A stretch of 64,000 bases of DNA from Algoriphagus sp. PAP.12 (GTDB taxonomy: Bacteria > Bacteroidota > Bacteroidia > Cytophagales > Cyclobacteriaceae): the NCBI RefSeq assembly GCF_026652115.1, contig NZ_JAPPSQ010000008.1, positions 1 to 64,000 on the forward strand, written 5' to 3'. Position 1 is the first letter of the stretch. Each line of letters begins with the position of its first letter. Both the position numbers and the translations under genes were made by a program. The notes below the pieces were generated by a model that worked only from the letters and a program-made list of their open reading frames with translations, had not been told where the DNA came from and did no database searches. Positions 45,325 to 55,228 of the stretch are shown one piece after another.

Positions 45325-45855
45325 TCAACTTCTTAAAATTGGTTTCATTGGCTCCACTAGCGCCTCTCCAAAAATAGATTTAAAAAAGCTTTGACTTTTT
45401 TTCTTCTCTTGATATTCTAATAAAGATTCCTGATAAACCTTTAAGTTTTCCTCATATTCCTCTTTTAATCTTTTCTCCCTGAGTTTAATGGCTAATTCAT
45501 GAGACCTTATAAAATCCTCGTTATCAAAGCTATTTGTGAAGTTTTGAATAATTTCATAGTAATCATACTCCAAATCCAGCATGATGATTTCAATTACCAT
45601 TAAAAAAATCTCTTCTGTCTTTTTGAATTTACAACCCAGTTCCGTGTCATTTAATAGGTTATAAATTCTAGTAGAATACTCCTCATTGATTTCAAGAATT
45701 CTTTTTAATTCTTTTTCATCAATAGAGTTAATGTTTTCTTTAGCTTCCTTTTGGTATTTATCACTTTCCATAGATAGATTATTAAGGAAGGATAAACCAG
45801 CAGTTAGCCCAAGAAGAAGCAACTCTCCTTTTTGTTCTTTTGTGCCCCAGCTCAT
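45325..45855 (-). CDS. Unknown islet protein with coiled-coil C-terminus
   Basis: A 176-residue protein from the ATG at 45855 (MSWGTKEQKGELLLLG). The frame is open to 45912, but that would overlap the preceding gene. A hydrophobic stretch (LLLLGLTAGLSFL) near the start may be a membrane segment. The rest is helical and highly charged, and residues 130-160 (LKEEYEENLKVYQESLLEYQEKKK) look coiled-coil. No family is recognised. It belongs to the run of small same-strand genes in the islet. Confidence 0.55.
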   Translation of the reverse strand: MSWGTKEQKGELLLLGLTAGLSFLNNLSMESDKYQKEAKENINSIDEKELKRILEINEEYSTRIYNLLNDTELGCKFKKTEEIFLMVIEIIMLDLEYDYYEIIQNFTNSFDNEDFIRSHELAIKLREKRLKEEYEENLKVYQESLLEYQEKKKSQSFFKSIFGEALVEPMKPILRS

Positions 45856-45865
45856 ATGATATTGA

Positions 45866-46018
45866 TTACCTTCTTTTGTTTGATTCCGAAACGGCTTTCG
45901 CAATATCTCCAATCACATCGATAAGTCGATTAAAGAAAGTGTACTTTGAATCTCTTTGCCCTTTTTCATAGGCATTTCTTGAGCCTCCCCATTTTGATGA
46001 ATAATCTCCTTTTGCCAT
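45866..46018 (-). CDS. Unknown 50-residue basic protein
   Basis: A small frame beginning at the ATG at 46018 (MAKGDYSSKWGGSRNAYEKG, then a helical RLIDVIGDIAKAVSESNKRR tail). The longer reading from 46153 is open but mixes in out-of-frame sequence from a zinc ribbon, so this shorter start is preferred. No family is recognised. The start is 10 bases after the TAA that ends the zinc-ribbon frame and 10 bases before the next gene. Confidence 0.45.
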   Translation of the reverse strand: MAKGDYSSKWGGSRNAYEKGQRDSKYTFFNRLIDVIGDIAKAVSESNKRR

Positions 46019-46028
46019 TTTTTTTGAT

Positions 46029-46153
46029 TTAGTTTTGGTCATCGTCCACTTCCTCATCATCAATGCAATCGCATTCTGGACATTCGTGGCAAAATCCATT
46101 ATGAAAACCGTCTCGCTTCCACATCGCGGACAATCAGTGTTTAACAAGCCCAT
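46029..46153 (-). pseudogene. Small zinc-ribbon protein with an apparent -1 frameshift
   Basis: Read from the ATG at 46153 the frame gives MGLLNTDCPRCGSETVF. The other half of a zinc ribbon, HNGFCHECPECDCIDDEEV ending DDDQN and a TAA at 46029, lies in the -1 frame. Adding one T in the TTTT run near 46104 would join them into a 41-residue protein with a CPxCG and a CxECPxCDC knuckle. It may be a real deletion, an error in a short T-run or a programmed shift. An alternative 31-residue start (MWKRDGFHNG, ATG at 46124) exists within the second frame. Confidence 0.5.
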
Positions 46154-46175
46154 TTCTTAGATATATTTTGAGGAA

Positions 46176-46196
46176 GATAAATCGTTGAGATTTATC
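46176..46196. promoter_or_regulatory. Inverted repeat upstream of the islet genes
   Basis: GATAAATC-gttga-GATTTATC is a perfect 8-base inverted repeat with a 5-base spacer, 23 bases before the first islet start. There is no T-run, so an operator is more likely than a terminator. Confidence 0.4.
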
Positions 46197-46246
46197 AAAT
46201 AAACAGATTTAACACCTGCCCCAAAACCCTGTATAAGTGTCGCTTT

Positions 46247-49234
46247 TTACCCACAAAAAATCACCACGCGCACCTCACATCCATTGGAACTGGAGTGAAT
46301 TTGGAGGCTTTTGGTAGTATAGCCTAGTAAAAGACTGAGCTTTTCACGGATCATTTTAATGCCTTTGGGTTCATGGGTTCCCCCTGTGTTTTGCATACCT
46401 GTACCATTGTCCTTGACGATACAGAGAAGGCGATGATTGGGCAAGAGATCATAAGTGATCGTCAATTTGGGATTAGGGTGCTCGACAGCAAAGGCATGAT
46501 TGAATACATTTTCCACCAAAGGCTGTATAATCATGGGAGGAATCAGAATTTCTTCATGCCGATTCAAAGCATTCCCAGAAATCGTCCAATGGACACGATT
46601 ATCCATTCTTATATTTTCCACTTCGATGTAGCTTTTTAGATAATCAAGCTCCACTTTCAACGTAATTTGGCTTTTACTGCTTTGATCTAGGGTACTGCGA
46701 ATCAACCGGCTAAACTTGGTTAAGTAGTCTAAGGCCTGAGAAGTGTCTTTTTTCAAGATATAATATTGAATGCTATTGATCGCATTGAAAATAAAATGCG
46801 GATTCATCTGGGATTGCAATGCTTCCAGTTTGAGCTCAGTCAATCTTTCCTTGAGCTGAGACCTATTTTTCACTTGCTTCATCCTTATTTGGTAAATCAA
46901 GAAAAACAATCCTAATAAGCCCAATCCAATTAAAATCAAAAACCAATTTTGCAAAAAGTAAGGCCTAGCAATTGAGAAGCTAAGCAATTCTGACTTTGAA
47001 ATTTTCCCGGAAAACAAATCCTGAGTTTCCACCTCCAATTGATAATAGCCTGAGGGCAGAAAAGTCAATTCAATGAGCTGCTCATCACTAAACTCTGTCC
47101 AATCCGCTTCGGGTTTGATTCGAAAGCGGTATCGAAGTCTACTTTCACTCAAATTTCCATTTGGATGGAAGCGAATTGTCAGGGAATTTTCTTGAGAACC
47201 CAGATTCAACTGTCCTCCCTGATAGACAAACCAACGAAATTGAGATGCCGAAATAGGTTTTGCGTTGACCTTAAGCTCAGATATAGCCAATTGAACAGGA
47301 ACATATTCCTTTGAAATCAACTTTGGAATATCCAGCACATACAACCCCTTGTCCAGCCCGATATACAATTTATCACCAATCCGCTTCGCATTTTTGTAAA
47401 CTCGATCAAAATCACCTCCACTTTGAGACCAAAATCGAATCTCATCTCCCTTCAAAATATGAAGACCAAGTTCGGTTCCGATAAGGAATACATCTTGGAA
47501 GGATTCGATAAAAAGAATAGAGGTTCCCAACAACTCTTCTTTCGGCCATTTTCTCAGGATTTCGAATTCTGAATCGACTTGAATCTGATAAAGATCTCCA
47601 AACTCTGTCCCAACCAGCAGCTCCCCTTCTCCCAAATCATGCAAGGTTTTAAACTTCAATTCCCCCCAGATGTCGGCATTTTTGTAGGACAAAAACTTCT
47701 GATTTTCATACTGATACAACCCATGGAAGACGGAGGCTAAAAAAGTCCGGTTTTGTGAAGTGATCACTTGCGCTATTTGCAATGGAGTGTGAGGATGATC
47801 TGGCTGATAATAGCGGTATTCCAACTCGGCTGGATCGGAATAAATACGAACCCCGGCATAAGGACTTGTCTCCAATAATTCGCCTGATGGAGTGAAACCA
47901 ATGGTATAGGCATGAACCGGAAGGTAGTTCTGGACCTTTCCATCTTGGCTCAACTGAAAAATCCCAATATTCGAATTTGCCCAATAGGATCCCGCCTGCT
48001 GATGCAATTCGTAAAACTCAATCTCTTCGGCAGGAATATTCGGGTCCAATTCAAAAAAACCATCACTATGTTTGGGGATTTGGGAAGGATAAAACCTGTA
48101 GAACTCTTCTTGTTTTTCCTTCAAGTCTACTGCTTTGGCAAATCTCACATCACCATTTGCATCACGAATTTCAAGCCCATGATTCGTCAAAATGCCGAAC
48201 TTCTCGCTGTCTCCTGCAAGCCCCTTTACTTCTAATTGATCCAGTTTCTCATAGATGATTGCATCATCCAATCTAACCTGATAAAGACCTTTGGTTTGAG
48301 AGCCAAGAAAAAGCAAATTCCGATCTTTGTCGATAGCCCCCGCTTGAATAAATTTGGACTCAACACCAAACCAAGCATTGAGATTTTCCAAAATCCCATC
48401 ACTATAGCGAAACACCCCTCCATCTTTGGAAAATGTACTGGCAGCAATCAGTAAACTTTCTCCTTGGAGACCTTCCAGTTCTTGCCAGACAATGGACTGC
48501 CCGAAGCTATCAGAAGGAATCTCTCCTTTCAAAAAATCAGGAAGTCGTACTTTCTTGATAGACCCTTTATCCGCCAAAAATAAATCTTCCCCCTTCTGAA
48601 AAATTGAATAAATCGGAAACCATTCATTTACAAGAGAGACTTTGGAACTATGGCCTGAGAGGTCCAATCTATAAGTTCCACTGCGATATGTGGTAAAAAA
48701 CAATTGGCCTCCATTTTCAAAAAAGCCAGTTGTATAATTGAGATCATTTTCCTTTTGAGAAGAGGTAATAGGTTGAATGCTAAAAGTTTTAATATCAGCA
48801 ATACTAACTCCATCTTCAGTCCCGATTAGCATCAGATCCTGATAGGCATAAAATCGTCTGATCCTATTATCAGTCAAGCCATCATCTTTCGTGAAAACAT
48901 GAAATTCACTCCCGTCAAAGACAGAGACCCCTCCACCATAACTTCCAAACCACAGATTTCCATTTTTGTCTTCGGCTATGGCCCAGCAACTATTAAAGCC
49001 CAAACCATCTTCCTCAAAGAAGTTTTGAAAAATACCATTTTCATATTTGGAAAGCCCGTTTTCAGTACCAATCCACAAAATCCCCCTAGAATCTACCAAA
49101 AGCGATCTGATAGCATTATTGGGAAGCCCATCGGCTGTAGTAAAATTATGAGATGGAACCTGCTGAGAATGTACTGAACCTCCTACCGCTAGGAAGATCC
49201 AAAAAAGAAAAAACAGCTTCTTAATAAAAACCAT
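46247..49234 (-). CDS. Two-component regulator-propeller sensor histidine kinase (LytS-like)
   Basis: A 995-residue membrane sensor kinase. A signal peptide (FLFWIFLAVGGSVHS) is followed by about 640 residues of regulator-propeller repeats (WIGTENGLSKYENGIFQNF and similar), a Y_Y_Y domain (RYRFRIKPEADWTEFSD), one membrane segment (WFLILIGLGLLGLFFLIY, near residue 768), then the His_kinase domain. The phospho-acceptor is in LQSQMNPHFIFNAINSIQYYI, and the ATP-binding region is IIQPLVENVFNHAF and VKDNGTGM. It starts inside the last 14 bases of the response regulator gene, so the pair is translationally coupled. The ligand is not known. Similar sensors often detect carbohydrates. Confidence 0.93.
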   Translation of the reverse strand: MVFIKKLFFLFWIFLAVGGSVHSQQVPSHNFTTADGLPNNAIRSLLVDSRGILWIGTENGLSKYENGIFQNFFEEDGLGFNSCWAIAEDKNGNLWFGSYGGGVSVFDGSEFHVFTKDDGLTDNRIRRFYAYQDLMLIGTEDGVSIADIKTFSIQPITSSQKENDLNYTTGFFENGGQLFFTTYRSGTYRLDLSGHSSKVSLVNEWFPIYSIFQKGEDLFLADKGSIKKVRLPDFLKGEIPSDSFGQSIVWQELEGLQGESLLIAASTFSKDGGVFRYSDGILENLNAWFGVESKFIQAGAIDKDRNLLFLGSQTKGLYQVRLDDAIIYEKLDQLEVKGLAGDSEKFGILTNHGLEIRDANGDVRFAKAVDLKEKQEEFYRFYPSQIPKHSDGFFELDPNIPAEEIEFYELHQQAGSYWANSNIGIFQLSQDGKVQNYLPVHAYTIGFTPSGELLETSPYAGVRIYSDPAELEYRYYQPDHPHTPLQIAQVITSQNRTFLASVFHGLYQYENQKFLSYKNADIWGELKFKTLHDLGEGELLVGTEFGDLYQIQVDSEFEILRKWPKEELLGTSILFIESFQDVFLIGTELGLHILKGDEIRFWSQSGGDFDRVYKNAKRIGDKLYIGLDKGLYVLDIPKLISKEYVPVQLAISELKVNAKPISASQFRWFVYQGGQLNLGSQENSLTIRFHPNGNLSESRLRYRFRIKPEADWTEFSDEQLIELTFLPSGYYQLEVETQDLFSGKISKSELLSFSIARPYFLQNWFLILIGLGLLGLFFLIYQIRMKQVKNRSQLKERLTELKLEALQSQMNPHFIFNAINSIQYYILKKDTSQALDYLTKFSRLIRSTLDQSSKSQITLKVELDYLKSYIEVENIRMDNRVHWTISGNALNRHEEILIPPMIIQPLVENVFNHAFAVEHPNPKLTITYDLLPNHRLLCIVKDNGTGMQNTGGTHEPKGIKMIREKLSLLLGYTTKSLQIHSSSNGCEVRVVIFCG

Positions 49235-49949
49235 CTTTCAAATTTGCACTCTTCCTAACAGAAACAGAGATTTTGTCGCCGTTCTTCAAGACCATTATCC
49301 CCTCCCTTTTCTCATAGCGATGCATTTTGGTACAATTCACCAGGATCTTATCATGCACCCGAGTAAAAAGATTACTGGACTTTAACCGTTTTTCATAATG
49401 GAGCAAAAGCTTGGTGACTGTTAGTTTTTCTCCGCTTTCTAAATGAAACACAGTGTAGTTACCAGAAGCCTCCAAATAAAGAATCTCATCCAAAGAGACA
49501 AAGTCTTCGTGCGTTTGGGATTTCAGTCTGATCATTTGATTTCCACGAAGCTGGCTCTCCAACTTCACCTCAGCGTCTTCTTTAGACTTAAGTTTATTCA
49601 GGTACCGAGAAATTGTCTTGTTGAGCTCGATTACATCGATTGGTTTAAGCAGATAGTCAAATGCTTCATTTTTAATTGCTTCTATTCCATAATCCTGATG
49701 GGCTGTTGTAAAAATCACCTCAAATTCTCTATGCGGAACACTTTCAAGCAAATTAAATCCATTTTTTTGAGGCATTTGGATATCTAAAAAAATCAGTTCC
49801 GGCTCATACCTCTGGATTTCCGGCAAGGCTTGATCCACAGAATTACATTTTGCAAGTACTTCAAATTTCCCAGGGAAATTCCTATCTAAAAGAATTTCCA
49901 TTGAGTCTAAGGCATGATTCTCATCATCAACAAGAATTGTTCTGATCAT
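49221..49949 (-). CDS. LytTR family response regulator
   Basis: A 242-residue response regulator. The receiver domain holds the acidic pocket VDDE (7-10), phospho-acceptor Asp56 in LIFLDIQMPQKNG and the Lys of LLKPIDV. The C-terminal LytTR DNA-binding domain starts near residue 140 (IRLKSQTHEDFVSLDEILYLEASGNYTVF) and runs to RKSANLKDGF. It should bind promoter DNA when phosphorylated by the adjacent kinase. Its target is not evident here. The 171-base upstream gap is very A+T-rich and has no consensus promoter. Confidence 0.95.
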   Translation of the reverse strand: MIRTILVDDENHALDSMEILLDRNFPGKFEVLAKCNSVDQALPEIQRYEPELIFLDIQMPQKNGFNLLESVPHREFEVIFTTAHQDYGIEAIKNEAFDYLLKPIDVIELNKTISRYLNKLKSKEDAEVKLESQLRGNQMIRLKSQTHEDFVSLDEILYLEASGNYTVFHLESGEKLTVTKLLLHYEKRLKSSNLFTRVHDKILVNCTKMHRYEKREGIMVLKNGDKISVSVRKSANLKDGFY

Positions 49950-50076
49950 TTATTGTATGTGTTTTTAAAAATTAAGATTGAAAAATTAATTCTAAAAGAA
50001 TGAGAAATTATACCAGTGTAATGTTTTAATAAATAAGCGAATGGTCTTTTTTAAAACTCACATTTTAAAAGCAAAA

Positions 50077-50100
50077 AAGCCAGACAATTCTGCCTGGCTT
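50077..50100 (-). terminator. Terminator of icd
   Basis: AAGCCAG / CTGGCTT around a 10-base loop reads on the minus strand into TTTTTTGC. It lies 21 bases after the icd stop. Confidence 0.75.
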
Positions 50101-50120
50101 CCTAAGTTTTTACTTTACTA

Positions 50121-52376
<2,256 letters not shown>

Positions 52377-52470
52377 TTAAATGTCATTTTTCTCAATTCA
52401 GAGATTCCATTCGAATCATCCACTGAAATTTCAATAGAAAAAGGAGAAAAAGAGCTAGAAAATTGCGGGG

Positions 52471-52500
52471 CTAAAATACGGAAAATATCCTTGTATCAAA
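52471..52500 (-). promoter_or_regulatory. Candidate promoter of icd
   Basis: TTTG (52500-52497), an 18-base spacer and TATTTTAG (52478-52471) on the minus strand match the consensus with one mismatch in the -7 box. The leader would be about 110 bases. Confidence 0.45.
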
Positions 52501-52541
52501 TTCCATTAATGGATTTGAAAAACCGAGTGTCAATCCGAATA

Positions 52542-53342
52542 TCAGTTTCTTGCTTTGATCTCGAAACTATCAGAATCCATCCAAGCTGGAAACTTCTCAC
52601 GATATGCTAAAAGCTCCTCCTTATTTAAGGTGACCACTCCGATGGATTCATTTTCTCCCAATTGAAGTAATGTGTTGCCTTTGAAATCAAAAGCAGATGA
52701 ATGGCCGACGTATGGAATTTGATTCCCATCAGTCCCTACCCGATTGACACCTATAGAATATGAGAGATTTTCAACAGCTCTGGCTGGCAATAAAATATCC
52801 CATGCCGATGCTCTTGGCGCTGGCCAGGATGCCACATATATCATCAGATCGAAAGCCATACCTTCAGAATCATGATGATTTCTAGACCAAATTGGAAATC
52901 TTAAGTCATAGCAAACCTGTGGAAGTATCTTCCAGCCTTTCCATTCAAAAACTGGCTGTGATTTCCCAGGAGAAAAGTGATCATGCTCCTTTGCCATTCT
53001 GAACAAATGGCGCTTATCATAAGACTGGATTTTGCCATCCGGCTCCACCCAAAGGAAGCGATTGAAGTATTTGCTTCCATCGACAATGATCGCACTTCCA
53101 CAAATGACCGCTTTTTTTTGAGCCGCCATTTGCTTCATCCATTTGCAAACTGTCAAGTTCATCGGCTCAGCAAGCTCCTTGGCATCCATGCTAAAGCCCG
53201 TTGGGAACATTTCAGGAAGAATAATCAAGTCAACTTCTTCCTCAACCCCCCAAATCTTCTCCTCTAGCATTGCCAGATTGGCCACTTTATCTTTCCAATA
53301 AAGATCGGTTTGAACAATCGCTATGTTAAGAGGAGAATTCAA
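52542..53342 (-). CDS. Nitrilase-family amidohydrolase (omega-amidase YafV/Nit2-like)
   Basis: A 266-residue carbon-nitrogen hydrolase. The catalytic triad is Glu44 in ILPEMFPTGFSM, Lys110 in SYDKRHLFRMAKEHDHFSPG and Cys144 in PQVCYDLRFPIWSRN. The KRHLF and FSPG neighbours resemble omega-amidases, which repair 2-oxoglutaramate and similar omega-amides in methionine salvage and glutamine transamination. It starts 1 base from the def stop, so it is the last gene of a hemerythrin-ruvX-def-amidase unit. Confidence 0.9.
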   Translation of the reverse strand: MNSPLNIAIVQTDLYWKDKVANLAMLEEKIWGVEEEVDLIILPEMFPTGFSMDAKELAEPMNLTVCKWMKQMAAQKKAVICGSAIIVDGSKYFNRFLWVEPDGKIQSYDKRHLFRMAKEHDHFSPGKSQPVFEWKGWKILPQVCYDLRFPIWSRNHHDSEGMAFDLMIYVASWPAPRASAWDILLPARAVENLSYSIGVNRVGTDGNQIPYVGHSSAFDFKGNTLLQLGENESIGVVTLNKEELLAYREKFPAWMDSDSFEIKARN

Positions 53343-53343
53343 A

Positions 53344-53898
53344 TTATTTGACCGGATAGATCATTCTATAATCCGTAGACACTTTTCCTTTGCTCACTTC
53401 GATCAGCTTGGACTGCACCAACCTTTTCTTTAAGCCTTTGAGATAATCAACAAAAAGGATCCCTTCCAAATGATCGTACTCATGCTGGATCACGCGGGCA
53501 GTCATACCAGAAAACTCCTCCTCTTTCAGGTTCCAGTTTTCATCAAAATACTCAATCGTCAATGTCTCAGGACGAATAATTTCGGCTCTTACATCCGGAA
53601 TACTCAAACAACCTTCCTCAAACGAGAATTTGTCGCCATATTCATCCAAGATGATCGGATTGATAAATGCTCTTCTGACTCCCTTTTCTTCATCATCTTC
53701 ATCTAGCATCAAGGTACTATCGATGACAAATAGACGAACTCCCTGATTGATCTGAGGAGCAGCCAACCCCACACCACTTGCATGGTCCATGGTAGCGAAC
53801 ATATCCTCAATCAAGTTGTTCAGCTCTTTTCCTTCTTCAATTTCTTCTGCTTCCCGCTTCAAGATCGGGTTTCCGTAAGCAACAATTGGGTATATCAT
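53344..53898 (-). CDS. def: Peptide deformylase
   Basis: A 184-residue metalloenzyme that removes the formyl group from nascent protein N-termini. All three motifs are present: GVGLAAPQI (42-50), EGCLSIP (95-101) with metal ligand Cys97, and QHEYDHLEG (138-146) with His139, Glu140 and His143. Length is usual. It overlaps ruvX by 4 bases and is followed after 1 base by the amidase. Confidence 0.97.
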   Translation of the reverse strand: MIYPIVAYGNPILKREAEEIEEGKELNNLIEDMFATMDHASGVGLAAPQINQGVRLFVIDSTLMLDEDDEEKGVRRAFINPIILDEYGDKFSFEEGCLSIPDVRAEIIRPETLTIEYFDENWNLKEEEFSGMTARVIQHEYDHLEGILFVDYLKGLKKRLVQSKLIEVSKGKVSTDYRMIYPVK

Positions 53899-54308
53899 TT
53901 TCTATCTAAATACGACTGTAATATGATTGCGGCACTTACCTTATCCAGGTTCCCGGACTTCTCTTTCCGGTCCTTCTTTTTACTCCCCATGGCGATCATA
54001 GACTGCATGGCCATTTTGGAGGTAAAGCGCTCATCAATCAATTCAATTTTCTTTTCAGGAAAGGTAGCTTCCAGCTTTTCCTTCATCGCAAACACTTTCG
54101 GAGTCATTTCCGTTTCCTCCCCATTCAATTTCCTTGGATAGCCCAAGACGATTGCTTCTACTTCTTCCCTTTCGAAATACTTTTTCAAATATTCCAGCAA
54201 AGTCGAGGTCTCGATTGTCTCTAGGGGATTGGCAAGCATTTGCAAAGGATCGGTAACGGCCAAACCTGTGCGCTTGGTTCCCAGATCAATAGCTATAACT
54301 CTGGGCAT
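53895..54308 (-). CDS. ruvX: Holliday junction resolvase-like protein RuvX (YqgF)
   Basis: A 137-residue RNase H-fold protein. The N-terminal strand VIAIDLGTKRTGLAVTDPL carries the first catalytic Asp, ERFTSKMA the middle acidic position, and DKVSAAIILQSYLD the last. Family members process the 5' end of 16S rRNA precursor and are also called putative Holliday junction resolvases. The start overlaps the hemerythrin gene stop by 1 base, and the end overlaps def by 4. Confidence 0.95.
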   Translation of the reverse strand: MPRVIAIDLGTKRTGLAVTDPLQMLANPLETIETSTLLEYLKKYFEREEVEAIVLGYPRKLNGEETEMTPKVFAMKEKLEATFPEKKIELIDERFTSKMAMQSMIAMGSKKKDRKEKSGNLDKVSAAIILQSYLDRK

Positions 54309-55066
54309 TAGTTTATTTTGATTTTGTTTGTGATTTTTCTGATTGCTTCTTTTTCCAGTTCTATGGCCTTTGGAAATAGCAATTCATCCTCAATTTGGGC
54401 ATGAATAATTAGTTCTTGCTCGAAGTTTTGCAACTCGTGGTACAGAACTTTCATAGTCAATGGAGCATCTTCAGCAAGAGTGTAATCAGAAGTCAACTTC
54501 CGGATTCCTTGCATTTCATCATCATGAATCTCATGTTCGTCAGCTAGGGATTTGATCGGATCTTTTTTCAGAATAGTCAAAGCATCATGCAATGCAAAAT
54601 TCCCATCCTCGATATCCTGAAGCAATTCAATCCTTTTGAATAGCCTGCTTTCCTCCTCATGAATATGGTGAATAAAATCCTCCACGAATAGCGGAAACAT
54701 GATTCTCAGGTCATTCATCAGACCCTGAAACTCTTGTTCAGGAGAAATCCCGGAAATCAAATTGGATAAAAAAGGCAATTCCTGACGAACAAAGTAATAG
54801 TGCTTCTTTTTCAGGTAAGCCACCAACACTTCAATAGGATTCAAGTAAAGCTCTTCGGTGGTCGGCTCCTTTCTAGCAGCCCAAGATTCCAATTCAGAAA
54901 TCAACTGATTCGGTCTTACCCGATGCTTTTTACATACTTGCTCCAAAGAGTGAGTAGGGTATTGATAAAAGCTGATACCGAAATAATGCAGAACAGAAGC
55001 AAAAACATAGTTTTCTGACACCAGGTCGCCTACTAATAGTTTATTGAAATTTTGCTCTGTTTGCAT
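54308..55066 (-). CDS. Hemerythrin-like (HHE) domain protein related to ScdA/YtfE
   Basis: A 252-residue protein with an N-terminal part like the ScdA_N region of iron-sulfur repair proteins (LVSENYVFASVLHYFGISFYQYPTHSLEQVCKKHRV) and a four-helix HHE domain with iron ligands in FVEDFIHHIHEEESRLF, DEHEIHDDEM and ELIIHAQIEDELLFP. The CC motif of classic ScdA/YtfE is replaced (FYQYPTHS), so the di-iron site remains but the cysteine function seems lost. It may sense or protect against nitric oxide or oxygen stress. It is the first gene of the ruvX-def unit. Confidence 0.85.
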   Translation of the reverse strand: MQTEQNFNKLLVGDLVSENYVFASVLHYFGISFYQYPTHSLEQVCKKHRVRPNQLISELESWAARKEPTTEELYLNPIEVLVAYLKKKHYYFVRQELPFLSNLISGISPEQEFQGLMNDLRIMFPLFVEDFIHHIHEEESRLFKRIELLQDIEDGNFALHDALTILKKDPIKSLADEHEIHDDEMQGIRKLTSDYTLAEDAPLTMKVLYHELQNFEQELIIHAQIEDELLFPKAIELEKEAIRKITNKIKIN

Positions 55067-55133
55067 TTCACAAAAATAATTTATTTTAACAGAAATCTGG
55101 GGATTTTATCCGACCTTTATCTGATCCCATCGT

Positions 55134-55154
55134 ATAAACTTTTACTAAGTTTAT
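55134..55154. promoter_or_regulatory. Inverted repeat between the hemerythrin and S41 genes
   Basis: ATAAACTT-ttact-AAGTTTAT is a perfect 8-base inverted repeat with a 5-base spacer in the middle of the 162-base divergent gap. It could be an operator for one or both genes. Confidence 0.4.
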
Positions 55155-55228
55155 CACAAACATCTTTTAAACTCTCCTTTTTGGCAGTAGTTTATTGATT
55201 AGAAAATAACCAACGAAAGTTTAAAATC

